Assembly (NCBI GenBank): GCA_964643885.1
Contig: CAZXUI010000001.1
Location: forward strand, 124,001-188,000
Reading direction: 5' to 3'
Length of the DNA: 64,000 bases
Origin: CAADGL01 sp964643885
GTDB lineage: Bacteria; Planctomycetota; Phycisphaerae; UBA1845; Fen-1342
The notes under the pieces were generated by a model. The model saw only the letters and a program-made list of their open reading frames with translations. It searched no databases and was not told the DNA's origin. This document shows, in pieces, positions 53,392 to 61,622 of the stretch. Positions within the stretch are counted from its first letter, which is position 1. Each line of letters starts with the position of its first letter. The position numbers and the translations under genes were made by a program.

Positions 53392-53700
53392 ATGTCGCCC
53401 TCGATCGACGAGGCTGAGGTGCGCCGGATCGCTCGCTTGGCGCGGTTGACGCTCGCGGACGACGAAGTGCTCCGCTTCGCACGCCAGCTTTCCGAGATCC
53501 TGAGATATGTCGAGCAGTTGCGCGAGGTGCCCACGGACGGCGTCGAGCCGCTTGCGCACCCGCTGCCGATCACGAACGTCGCCCGCCCGGATGAGCCCGC
53601 CGCCAGCATCGGCGACCAGGCCGCGTTGCAGAACGCGCCGCAGTCGCACCGCGGATTTTTCCGCGTGCCGGCCGTGCTCGATGCCGGCAGCGGGGCGTAG
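53392..53700 (+). CDS. gatC: Asp-tRNA(Asn)/Glu-tRNA(Gln) amidotransferase subunit C
   Basis: 102-aa GatC, which wraps around GatA and stabilises the GatCAB amidotransferase that makes Asn-tRNA and Gln-tRNA by transamidation. Seen: DEAEVRRIARLARLTLADDE near 6, LSEILRYVEQLREVPTDGVE near 32, and the C-terminal FFRVPAVLD. The ATG at 53392 has AGGGGAG upstream; an in-frame TTG 15 codons earlier overlaps the rpmB end and is unlikely. gatA follows; gatB is not in the window. Confidence 0.92.
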   Translation: MSPSIDEAEVRRIARLARLTLADDEVLRFARQLSEILRYVEQLREVPTDGVEPLAHPLPITNVARPDEPAASIGDQAALQNAPQSHRGFFRVPAVLDAGSGA

Positions 53701-53772
53701 GTGACGCCGGCACTCTCCGACCTGTGAGGCGGTCATGCCGGCCGACTGGATCAAGCCTCGGTGCCTTGCCCC

Positions 53773-55254
53773 ATGAACGAGTCCGGTGCCCCTGCTCTCC
53801 AGCTCGTCGAGTCAATCCGCGCCGGGACGACGTCCGCGCGGCAGTGCCTTTCCGACGCACTGGCCCGCATCGATCAACTGAATCCCCGGCTCAACGCGTT
53901 CATCGAGCTGCTCCCTGATGACGCCGCCCGCGCGGCCGGCCGCATCGACAGCGACGCCGCAATCGCCGCCGAATCTCCATTGCGCGGCGTTCCGATCGCC
54001 ATCAAGGACAACATCTGCACCCGCGTCGGCCGCACCACCTGCGCATCCCGCATCCTCGCCGGCTATCGTTCGCCCTATGACGCGGCTGTGATTGAGCGGC
54101 TCGAGCGGGCCGGCGCGATCATCGTCGGGAAGACGAACCTCGACGAGTTCGGCATGGGCTCGTCGACCGAAAACAGCCCCCACGGACCGACCCGCAACCC
54201 GTGGAGCACCGACCATGTGCCCGGCGGCTCGTCCGGCGGCTCGGCCGTCGCCGTCGCGACGGGCATGGTCCCCGTCGCCCTCGGCAGCGACACCGGCGGG
54301 TCGCTGCGCCAGCCGGCAGCGATGTGCGGCATCGTCGGCCTCAAGCCAACCTACGGCCGCGTCTCGCGCTACGGGCTGGTCGCCTACGGCTCCAGCCTGG
54401 ACCAAGTCGGTCCGCTGGCGCGAACGGTCAGCGACGCGGCCGCGCTGCTTGGCGTCATCGCCGGCCACGACCCGCGCGACTCGACCTGCGTCCTCGAGCC
54501 GGTGCCCGAGTATCTCGCGGCCCTGCATGACGACGCGCTCGAAGAGTGCCGCGCCGGTCTGCGCATCGGCGTTCCGCGCGAGTACTTCGGCCCGGGCCTC
54601 AGTGACGAGGTCCGCGCCGCCGTCGAGCAGGCATTGGATGTCTATCGCGGCCTCGGTGCGATCATTGTCGAGCTCTCGCTGCCGCACGCGCCGAGCTGCG
54701 TCGCCGTCTACTACCTCGTCGCCACGGCCGAAGCCTCCAGCAACCTGGCCCGCTATGATGGTGTTCACTACGGCCATCGCTCGGCCGCCGCCCGCGACAT
54801 GTTCGAGCTCTACAGCCGCTCGCGCAGCGAGGGCTTCGGCCCGGAGGTCAAGCGGCGGATCATGCTCGGTACGTTCGCCCTCTCGGCCGGCTACCACGAC
54901 GCCTACTACCTCAAGGCGCTCCGCGTCCGGCGGCTGATCAAGGAGGAGTTCGACCGCGCGTTTCACAAGGTCGACGTGATCGCCTGCCCGACGACACCCA
55001 CGCCGGCCTTCCGCATCGGCGAAAAGATCGACGACCCGCTGGCGATGTACCTTGCCGATATCTACACCGTTCCCTGCAACCTCGCGGGCATTCCGGGCAT
55101 CTCGCTGCCCTGCGGCTTCTCGGGCGACGGGCTGCCGATCGGGCTGCAACTGCTCGGGCCGCTCTTCGGCGAGCTGAAGCTGCTTCAGGCCGCGCGGCTC
55201 TTCGAGCGCCAGACGCCCTGGCACACGCGCCGGCCGCCGATCGCAGGAACCTGA
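53773..55254 (+). CDS. gatA: Asp-tRNA(Asn)/Glu-tRNA(Gln) amidotransferase subunit A
   Basis: 493-aa amidase-signature enzyme that releases ammonia from glutamine for GatB. The Ser-cisSer-Lys triad is intact: Lys in GVPIAIKDNICT near 76, cis-Ser in PGGSSGGSAVAVA near 153, nucleophile Ser in GSDTGGSLRQPAAMCG near 175. GLKPTYGRVSRYGL near 195 and PIGLQLLGPLFGE near 460 complete the family pattern. The start is the ATG at 53773; a GTG four codons upstream is the alternative. Two strong hairpins follow the stop. Confidence 0.96.
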   Translation: MNESGAPALQLVESIRAGTTSARQCLSDALARIDQLNPRLNAFIELLPDDAARAAGRIDSDAAIAAESPLRGVPIAIKDNICTRVGRTTCASRILAGYRSPYDAAVIERLERAGAIIVGKTNLDEFGMGSSTENSPHGPTRNPWSTDHVPGGSSGGSAVAVATGMVPVALGSDTGGSLRQPAAMCGIVGLKPTYGRVSRYGLVAYGSSLDQVGPLARTVSDAAALLGVIAGHDPRDSTCVLEPVPEYLAALHDDALEECRAGLRIGVPREYFGPGLSDEVRAAVEQALDVYRGLGAIIVELSLPHAPSCVAVYYLVATAEASSNLARYDGVHYGHRSAAARDMFELYSRSRSEGFGPEVKRRIMLGTFALSAGYHDAYYLKALRVRRLIKEEFDRAFHKVDVIACPTTPTPAFRIGEKIDDPLAMYLADIYTVPCNLAGIPGISLPCGFSGDGLPIGLQLLGPLFGELKLLQAARLFERQTPWHTRRPPIAGT

Positions 55255-55279
55255 CCATCTATCCTCTCAAAAGATGGGG

Positions 55280-55328
55280 GACCGGCCTCTGGCCGGTCAT
55301 TGGTCGACCGGTCTCCGACCGGTCGACC
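55280..55328. terminator. Twin perfect hairpins between gatA and dtd
   Basis: GACCGGCC-TCT-GGCCGGTC (55280-55298) is followed at once by a perfect 12-bp stem, GGTCGACCGGTC-TCC-GACCGGTCGACC (55302-55328). Both have three-base loops. They sit between convergent genes and could end transcription from both sides, but the lack of T-runs and the shared CCGGTC core suggest a repeat element. Confidence 0.5.
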
Positions 55329-55444
55329 GCCGGCCGTGTAGCAGCCAAGGATCGCCGCCACGGGAGTAGCCAGATCGCGTCATGCGTGACCTCTGTGTGT
55401 AGGGATTCGCATGAACCTCATCGGCGGAACGCCGGACCTGGCGC

Positions 55445-55894
55445 TTACACGACGCGCCGCGAATCCAGCAACGTACAGATCGGCCCGTCGTTGACGCTCT
55501 CCACCTGCATGTAGGCCGCGAACCGGCCGGTCTCCACCGTCAGCCCCGCCGCCCGCAGCTCCGCCACAAGCTGATCCACCAGCGGCCGGGCCGCTTCGCC
55601 CCGGGCAGAGCCATCAAACGACGGCCGGCGGCCCTTGCGGCAATCGGCCAGCACGGTGAACGCACTCACGACCAGCACGCCGCCCCCGGTCTCCAGCACC
55701 GAGCGGTTCAGCTTGTCCTGCTCATCCGGAAAGATGCGCAGGTTCGCGACCTTCTCGGCGATGTAGCGGACGTCGTCGGCCGTGTCGTCCGGAGCGGCTG
55801 CCGCATAGACCAGCAGCCCCGGCCCGATCTGCCCCGCGACCGCGCCGTCCACGAGGACGGAGGCTCGGCTAACCCTCTGTACGACCGCTCTCAT
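55445..55894 (-). CDS. dtd: D-aminoacyl-tRNA deacylase
   Basis: 149-aa Dtd, a homodimer that removes D-amino acids from mischarged tRNA. Family pattern: MRAVVQRVSRASVLVDG, LVYAAAAPDDTADDVRYIAE, KLNRSVLETGGGVLVVS, FTVLADCRKGRRPSFDGSA, and the Gly-cisPro motif NDGPICTLLDSR near the end. The usual SQFT motif reads SAFT, with Ala for Gln, and YMQV replaces the common MxV region. Otherwise normal in length. Convergent with gatA. Confidence 0.92.
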   Translation of the reverse strand: MRAVVQRVSRASVLVDGAVAGQIGPGLLVYAAAAPDDTADDVRYIAEKVANLRIFPDEQDKLNRSVLETGGGVLVVSAFTVLADCRKGRRPSFDGSARGEAARPLVDQLVAELRAAGLTVETGRFAAYMQVESVNDGPICTLLDSRRVV

Positions 55895-56088
55895 CCGTGC
55901 TCCTCCGGTCGGCCAGCCGCGTCGCTCGGCCGAATGACGCTTGGACGCGGCCAGTATAGTGCCCGGCGATGGCTGAATTCGCCCGCAGATCTCTCGTGAC
56001 GCCGCGGCCCGATTGCCGTTACCATCTCTGCCTCGGGCCGACGTTCATCGGGATTCACCCGCTCGCACCCACACTCAGGAGAGACCGC

Positions 56089-57549
56089 ATGCACCGCAGA
56101 GTCGCCGCGACTTGCACCGTCGCCCTGTCCACGCTGTTGACCGTCACCGCCGCCGCCGCGCCGCCCGAGGCTGAGCAATACTGGCCCTCCTGGCGCGGCC
56201 CGCTGCACAACGGCGTCGCGCCGCACGCCAAGCCGCCGACGACCTGGAGCGAGACGCAGAACATCCGCTGGAAGGTCGAGCTCCCGGGCCTGGGCCACGC
56301 CTCGCCCGTCGTCTGGGGCGACCGCATTTACGTCCTGACGGCCGTCAAGACCGATCGCACCTCCGCCGCGGCAGAGCCGCCTCGCGCAAGCCCCCGCCTG
56401 GGCGCGCTGGACGAGCCGCGCTCGCCCGACGCGGATGCCTCGCTCGCGCCGCAGAACGCTCAGGAGCAGCCGCCCGGCGAGCGGCCGCGCCGCGGCCAGG
56501 ATCGCCCGCGCCGCCGGCCGGGCGGATTCGGCGGCGGCAACACGCCGACGAACGTCTACGAGTTCGTGGTGCTGGCGATCGACCGCCAGAGCGGTCAGAC
56601 GGTCTGGCGCAAGAAAGTGCACGAGCAGATTCCGCACGCCGGCACGCACCCGACCGCCACGTTTGCCTCCGCCTCGCCGGTCACGAACGGCGAGCACATC
56701 TACGCCTTCTTCGGCTCCTACGGACTCTACTGCCTGGACCGCGACGGCGACGTCGTCTGGAAGGCCGACCTGGGCGACATGCAGACGCGCAATTCGTTCG
56801 GCGAGGGCGCCTCGCCGGCGCTGCACGGCGACACGCTCGTCGTCACCTGGGATCACGAGGAGGACGACTTCATCGTCGCCTTCGACGCCAAGACGGGCAA
56901 GCAGCGCTGGCGCACGCCGCGCGACGAGCCGACGACGTGGTCCACGCCGCTGGTCGTCGAGGTGGCGGGCAAGCACCAGGTCATTGCCTCGGGCACGAAC
57001 AACGTCTGTAGCTACGATCTTCAGACCGGCGAGCTGGTGTGGAAGTGCGGCGGGCTGACGATGAATGTGATCCCGACGCCGGTCGTGCACGACGGCGTTC
57101 TGTATGCGACCAGCGGATTCCGTGGAAACATGCTGCGGGCGATCAAGCTGGCCGACGCTTCGGGCGACCTGAGCGGCAAGCCGAACCTGCTGTGGACGTA
57201 TGAGAAGGACACGCCCTACGTGCCTTCGCCGCTGCTGTACGACGGCTGCCTGTACTTCATCGACAACAATCGGCCGGTGCTGACGTGTCTGAGCGCGGCC
57301 GACGGCGAGCCGGTCTACAGCCGTCAGCGGCTGGAGGCGTTGCAGGTGATCTATGCGTCGCCGGTCGCGGCGGCGGGGCACGTGTACGTCGCCGACCGCG
57401 ACGGCAAGACAGTGGTGCTCAAGCATCGCTCGCCAGAGGTGGTTGCGACCAACGTGCTCGACGACTCGATCGACGCCTCGCCGGCGATCGCGGGTGACGA
57501 GATCTATCTCCGCGGGCACAAGTATCTGTACTGCATCGCGGCGAACTGA
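56089..57549 (+). CDS. Secreted PQQ-like beta-propeller protein
   Basis: 486-aa exported propeller protein of the PQQ/BamB-like type. A signal peptide (RVAATCTVALSTLLTVTAAA) precedes WPSWRGPLHNGVAPHAKPPT, the usual opening of planctomycete members. Propeller blades carry repeats such as ASPALHGDTLVVTWDHEEDD and IVAFDAKTGKQRWRTPRDEP. A disordered Arg/Pro/Gly-rich insert occurs near 100-150. No PQQ-enzyme catalytic motif or cytochrome site is visible, so it is probably a binding protein. AGGAGAG lies six bases before the ATG at 56089; the longer frame upstream is non-coding. Confidence 0.85.
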   Translation: MHRRVAATCTVALSTLLTVTAAAAPPEAEQYWPSWRGPLHNGVAPHAKPPTTWSETQNIRWKVELPGLGHASPVVWGDRIYVLTAVKTDRTSAAAEPPRASPRLGALDEPRSPDADASLAPQNAQEQPPGERPRRGQDRPRRRPGGFGGGNTPTNVYEFVVLAIDRQSGQTVWRKKVHEQIPHAGTHPTATFASASPVTNGEHIYAFFGSYGLYCLDRDGDVVWKADLGDMQTRNSFGEGASPALHGDTLVVTWDHEEDDFIVAFDAKTGKQRWRTPRDEPTTWSTPLVVEVAGKHQVIASGTNNVCSYDLQTGELVWKCGGLTMNVIPTPVVHDGVLYATSGFRGNMLRAIKLADASGDLSGKPNLLWTYEKDTPYVPSPLLYDGCLYFIDNNRPVLTCLSAADGEPVYSRQRLEALQVIYASPVAAAGHVYVADRDGKTVVLKHRSPEVVATNVLDDSIDASPAIAGDEIYLRGHKYLYCIAAN

Positions 57550-57700
57550 GGCGGCTGGGAGCGGAGACGCTTCCGGGGGTTCTCGACGCGCCGGGCGCGG
57601 AATTCGGCCGGCTCTCGCTACCTGGCGCGCGCTATGAGCGTGCAGCGCTCGCTCGTGGTCTGCCGAGGGCGGAACAGAGCCGCGACCGTCTGTCTGCGCC

Positions 57701-57895
57701 GAGCCGCGACCGTAAGGGAGCGGGCGCATTTGAGAGAGTGTCCCGCGACAGCCCCGGACACGCAGTGTCCGGGGCGTACGCGCCGGAACACACACACCTG
57801 AAATCAACGCACCAGTACCTGAGATAGGTGGACGTCGTCCGGCGCTTGCGCGGGCAGCGCGCCACCCCCAGCCCGCTCCCTCACGGTCGCGGCTC
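57701..57895. repeat. Intergenic palindromic element, copy D, inverted, with nested hairpin
   Basis: Arms GAGCCGCGACCGTAAGGGAG (from 57701) and CTCACGGTCGCGGCTC (ending 57895) match copy A, but the central motifs appear on the other strand: CACACACCT (57791-57799) and TAGGTGGACGTC (57825-57836), so this copy is inverted. An extra segment carries a perfect 10-bp hairpin, CCCCGGACAC-GCA-GTGTCCGGGG (57752-57774). It fills the 396-base gap between the propeller and rarD genes, which face each other. Confidence 0.8.
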
Positions 57896-57908
57896 GGGTC
57901 GGTCGTCG

Positions 57909-57964
57909 GCAGACCGGCGCGCGGGTCAAGCAGACCGGCGCGCGGTCAAGCGGACCGGCGCGGG
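57909..57964. repeat. 20-bp tandem repeat at the rarD stop
   Basis: GCAGACCGGCGCGCGG-type units at 57909-57929 and 57930-57949, plus a partial third to 57964. The repeat overlaps the rarD stop (57946) and supplies its last residues, so the C terminus of RarD may be eroded or extended by it. Confidence 0.6.
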
Positions 57965-58935
57965 AGCCACGCGTTCCGGCGTACACGCGAAACCGCGTCG
58001 ATCGTGTAGATCACCAGCGCCGTCCAGATGCATGCGAAGCAGACCGCGTGCGCCGCCGTGAAGCGCTCCCCGAAGACGGCCACGGCCAGCAGTAACTGTC
58101 CCGTCGGCGCGATGTACTGAAGGAAGCCGAGCGTCGACAGCGTCAATCTCCGCGCCGCGGCCGCGAACCAGAGCAGCGGCACGAACGTAATCACGCCGGC
58201 CAGAATCAGCAGCAGATCGAGCGAGCGCGACACGGTGCCGAAGCTGCCGCCGCCCTGAATGCCCAGCCAGAGCACGTAGCCCAGCGACAGCGGCAACAGC
58301 AGCGTCGTCTCGATGGTCAGCCCGGTCAACGAGTCGGCCCGCACCGTCTTGCGCAGCAGCCCGTAGAACCCGAACGAGAACGCCAGCACTAGCGCGATCC
58401 CCGGAAACTGCCCGTAGGCCAGTGTCAGATAGGCCACGCCGGCCCCGGCCAGCGTGACGCTGCCGATCTGCCACGGCCGCAGGCGCTCCCCGAGAAAGAT
58501 CACGCCCAGCAGCACGTTCACGAGCGGGTTGATGAAGTAGCCCAGGCTGGCCTGAAGCGTGTGGCCGCTGGCGACCGCGTAGATGAAGGTCAGCCAGTTG
58601 ATCGCGATCAGCCCGGTCGTCGCCAGCAGGGTCAGCAGCGTCCGCCGCTCGCGAAGCGCCCGCACGGCCGCGGGCCAGCGGCCGTACCAGCGCATGAGCA
58701 ATGCCAGCAGCCCGACGGACCAGATGATGCGGTGAGAGAGCACCTCGAACGAGGGCACGGTCGAAACCGCCTTGAAGTACAAGGCGACCAGACCCCACCA
58801 GCCGTAGGCGGCCACGCCGTACATCACGCCGATCCGCGTCTCGCGGAGGGGGTCTGGCGTGGTATCAGCGGCGGGTGGTGGGGCGGATGTCAGGTCCGGG
58901 GGCTGCTCGAGCAGCGTCGTTGCACTCCGCGTCAT
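57946..58935 (-). CDS. rarD: RarD/EamA-family transporter
   Basis: 329-aa inner-membrane protein with ten predicted helices in two EamA repeats. RarD signatures: GVMYGVAAYGWWGLVALYFK near 36, EVLSHRIIWSVGLLALL near 64, ASGHTLQASLGYFINPLVNV near 121, LGERLRPWQ near 148, and QYIAPTGQLLLAVAVFGERF near 269. Originally tied to chloramphenicol tolerance; the physiological substrate is unknown. The N terminus has a soluble Pro/Ala-rich extension of about 30 residues. The C-terminal tail (RRNAWLPRRSA) is partly encoded by a tandem repeat. Confidence 0.9.
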   Translation of the reverse strand: MTRSATTLLEQPPDLTSAPPPAADTTPDPLRETRIGVMYGVAAYGWWGLVALYFKAVSTVPSFEVLSHRIIWSVGLLALLMRWYGRWPAAVRALRERRTLLTLLATTGLIAINWLTFIYAVASGHTLQASLGYFINPLVNVLLGVIFLGERLRPWQIGSVTLAGAGVAYLTLAYGQFPGIALVLAFSFGFYGLLRKTVRADSLTGLTIETTLLLPLSLGYVLWLGIQGGGSFGTVSRSLDLLLILAGVITFVPLLWFAAAARRLTLSTLGFLQYIAPTGQLLLAVAVFGERFTAAHAVCFACIWTALVIYTIDAVSRVRRNAWLPRRSA

Positions 58936-58981
58936 ATGCGGGATTGTATGCGGCGCTGCGAGAGGTCAAGCGGCGGGGGTC

Positions 58982-59875
58982 CTACGGCTCCGGCGGCGTC
59001 TGCGGGGCGCCGGGGGGCGCCGCCTCAGGAGGCGGGGTGAAGCGGCTGCGCTGCTCGTGAGGCGCGGTGGGGGGCGCGGCGGTGGGCGCGGCGGGCGGCT
59101 GCGTCGGCTGCGGACGTGGCTGGGCCGGTGCGCTCGCCTGCTGGAGCTGCTGCTCGGCGTTCATGGCGCGCTGCTTCCATTCGAGGATCATGCTGCTGGC
59201 GTTGGCGATGCAGTTGTCAAGCCGCCGCCGCAGCTCGTCGATCTCGCGGCGGGCCCGGTCGCGCTCCTGTTGAAGGTCCGTGCGGTTGTGCCCGTACTCG
59301 CTGACGGTCTGGTCAAGCGTATAGCGCAGGAATTCGATCTCGTCCTGCGCGTAGCGCAGCTCGGTCTGGGCGTCGGCGCGGTCCTGTTCGGCCCGGGCGA
59401 GCTGGCGGCGGTAGCTTTCGGACATGGCCCGGTTCGCGTCGCGCTCGGCTTGAAGATTGATGAGCTGGCGGGCGGAGCGCTGGCTCTCGAGCTGGAACTG
59501 CTCGGCGCGGGCCTGCTGCTCGTCGCGCTCGGCCGTGACGCGGGCGAGCTGCACGCGCAGATCGGCGACGGCGCGGCGCAGGCGCTCCAGCTCGCGGCGG
59601 GCGTTGTCGCGCTCCGCGTCCGATTCGTTCAGCTCCGCCGTCAGCATCTCGACGCGGCCGCGAAGCTGATTGCACTCGCTTTCGAGCGTGCCGAGCCTGG
59701 ACGCCGCTTCGGTCCACGTCTGCCGCAGGCGATGCAGGTCCTCGCCGGCCTGCTTGTGCTGCGCGCGGAGCCGCTCCAGCTCAGCCCGCGCGACGGCCAG
59801 CTCTTCGCGGGCGTCGTTGAGCGCGGCGCGGGCCGCATCGCGTTCGGCGATCGCTCGTTGCAGCGGCTCGTCCAT
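58982..59875 (-). CDS. Coiled-coil protein with proline-rich tail
   Basis: 297-aa protein that is almost entirely coiled coil (about 1-235; ERDAARAALNDAREELAVAR, RREIDELRRRLDNCIANA), rich in Glu, Arg, Ala and Gln, followed by a disordered Pro/Ala/Thr tail (about 240-297). No signal peptide, membrane helix or ATPase motif, so it is not an SMC protein. One Cys lies near 220. Such proteins often act as scaffolds; the partner is unknown. The ATG at 59875 is the first in frame. Homology searches will be biased by composition. Confidence 0.75.
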   Translation of the reverse strand: MDEPLQRAIAERDAARAALNDAREELAVARAELERLRAQHKQAGEDLHRLRQTWTEAASRLGTLESECNQLRGRVEMLTAELNESDAERDNARRELERLRRAVADLRVQLARVTAERDEQQARAEQFQLESQRSARQLINLQAERDANRAMSESYRRQLARAEQDRADAQTELRYAQDEIEFLRYTLDQTVSEYGHNRTDLQQERDRARREIDELRRRLDNCIANASSMILEWKQRAMNAEQQLQQASAPAQPRPQPTQPPAAPTAAPPTAPHEQRSRFTPPPEAAPPGAPQTPPEP

Positions 59876-60243
59876 GGTTCACTCGCGCCGCAGCGGGGCT
59901 GCGGCGGCCGGCGCGATCGTGCGCAGACCCCGGCCGCAGCGCGCAGCGGCGCCCCGGGGCGCATCGTCCAGCCGGTGCCCGGGGCTAAGTAACGGGCCGA
60001 TGGGAGTTTCCGTGAGACCCGCGGGCCTGGGCCGGTCCCGATAATCGCTGAGCGGCCGCGCTGCGCCGCGCCGGCTCGTGTGGTCGGTTGGAGGTGCTGT
60101 ATGGCCGTTCGGATCATGCAGGCGGGACGCGCGCGCGGCCCGAGGCGCGCGTGGCCGGGATTGCACTGCTCACAGAGCAGTGGCGCACGCGGGTGCGCTC
60201 ACCGCCCGCGCTCGCCATGCCGCGGGACGAATGGGCAGCAATG
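59876..60243. other. Gap with repeat module shared with element A
   Basis: No gene in 368 bases. GGATCATGC.GGCGGGACGC (60111-60130) is shared with the right flank of element A (3081-3100), one mismatch. The family-2 hairpin lies at 60164-60182. Confidence 0.55.
60164..60182. repeat. Short hairpin repeat, family 2, copy 2
   Basis: A perfect CACTGCTC-ACA-GAGCAGTG hairpin preceded by GTGGCCGGGATTG and followed by GCGCACGCGGGTGC, paralleling the copy at 35790. Confidence 0.6.
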
Positions 60244-61476
60244 TCAGGACGACACGCAGAAGTTGCCGGCGTCTTCGACGACGACGGCGCGGCGAGGCGC
60301 GGGCCGGAGCGCGGCAGTCAGCCAGTCGAGCGCGGGCGCCAGGTCGGCAAAGACGCGCATGCCGGCCGTTTCGGCGTCGGGCGCGCGGATGTGGCGCGAG
60401 ACGATGGCCACGTGCACGCCGCGGACGGCCGGGTCGGTCAGATGCCGCAGCTTGACGGCCTTGTGATCGCCCAGGCGATAGCCGCGCCGAGCCACGGCCT
60501 GGACGGCTTGCTCATACGTGCCGGCCGCGCGGAGCAGGTTCATGAACGCGTCCGGTCCGATGCCCTCCGGGCACTCGGCGTCGAGGATGATTCCGCCGCC
60601 GTCGCGGACGGCCAGGTGGTTGTTCTTGAAAGCCTTGTCGGCCTGGTAGAGACTGCTGCCCAGCGGCGGCGGGACGCGCAGGTGTGCGAGGTCGACCGGG
60701 GCGTCGAGGCGATGCGTGTAGACGCTCCGCACGAGCGGCAGCAGGGCGTCGAGCGCTGCGATCGGCTCGCCGGCCGCGGCCGCGATGATGCGCTCGCCGC
60801 AGGTGACCTGGTTGACTGCGGCGATGCGCCGGCTGTCGGCCAGCGCGGCCAGCGTTGGCCGCATGCGGTCGTAGACGGGGTTGCCGGCGAGGCGAAGCAC
60901 GTCGGAAGCCGGTTCGAGGGCGCCGCTGTGATTCTGCTCGATCCCCGCGTGCGACAAACAGCCGATGGCGAGCGTCTTGTGGGCGCCGGTCGCGCCGGCG
61001 AAGTAGTGCGGCTCAACACTGCCGATGGCCAGGATGAAGCGGGCCGAGACCAGCGGCGCGGCCAGTAACTCGCCGCCGAGCGGCGCGAGGGTGCTGGCGT
61101 CGCGGGCGTCGTGCCACGCGCAGCCGGTCACACGCAGGCCGCATCCCGCGATCGTCGCCTGTTCGAAGCGGGTTTTCCCGGCCGCGTCGAAACGGTGTGT
61201 CCCCGTCGCGACGAGCACTCGCACCTCCGGCGACAAGCCCGCCGCTGCGAAGTCCGCCGCCAGCGTCTCCAGCACTACCCGCGTTCGCGTCCCGCGGTGC
61301 GGGTCGTTGATGACGATCAGCAGCGGCTCGCCTGCGGCCGCGGCCGCCCGCGCGGTCCCGTACACGAGCGGCTCGGCCGCCAGCGCCTGGTGGAGGATCT
61401 GCGCTTCCGGCCGGCCGGGGTCGACGGCCCGCGGCTGGAGAAGCGTCCATTCGAGTTTGCCCGAAGTTGGCGTCAT
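60244..61476 (-). CDS. larA: LarA-family (nickel-pincer) racemase/epimerase
   Basis: 410-aa DUF2088/LarA protein. Lactate racemase LarA uses a nickel-pincer nucleotide; homologues racemise or epimerise other 2-hydroxyacids. Seen: INDPHRGTRTR near 57, VATGTHRFD near 90 (catalytic His), GSVEPHYFAGATGAHKT near 150 (second His and the pincer-linked Lys) and GNPVYDRM near 198. The usual FSGGRK reads ATGAHK, so the substrate may differ. No larB, larC or larE is in the window, yet the cofactor would need them. Convergent on the gap repeats, divergent from glpX. Confidence 0.82.
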   Translation of the reverse strand: MTPTSGKLEWTLLQPRAVDPGRPEAQILHQALAAEPLVYGTARAAAAAGEPLLIVINDPHRGTRTRVVLETLAADFAAAGLSPEVRVLVATGTHRFDAAGKTRFEQATIAGCGLRVTGCAWHDARDASTLAPLGGELLAAPLVSARFILAIGSVEPHYFAGATGAHKTLAIGCLSHAGIEQNHSGALEPASDVLRLAGNPVYDRMRPTLAALADSRRIAAVNQVTCGERIIAAAAGEPIAALDALLPLVRSVYTHRLDAPVDLAHLRVPPPLGSSLYQADKAFKNNHLAVRDGGGIILDAECPEGIGPDAFMNLLRAAGTYEQAVQAVARRGYRLGDHKAVKLRHLTDPAVRGVHVAIVSRHIRAPDAETAGMRVFADLAPALDWLTAALRPAPRRAVVVEDAGNFCVSS

Positions 61477-61622
61477 CGACGAGACTCTCGGCCGGCTGCG
61501 TCGGCGCGTGCGGCCGGTCCGGCGGGGACGATATTGTCCGGGCGGGGCCGCTCAAGTAATGTATCTCGATCCAGGCCCGGTTGCCGCCCGCCCCGGACGG
61601 GCGGAATCAGAAAGGTCATCTC

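Noticed and set aside
57926..58798. 290-codon minus-strand frame overlapping rarD
   Set aside because: Out-of-phase shadow; rarD has full family motifs and membrane helices.
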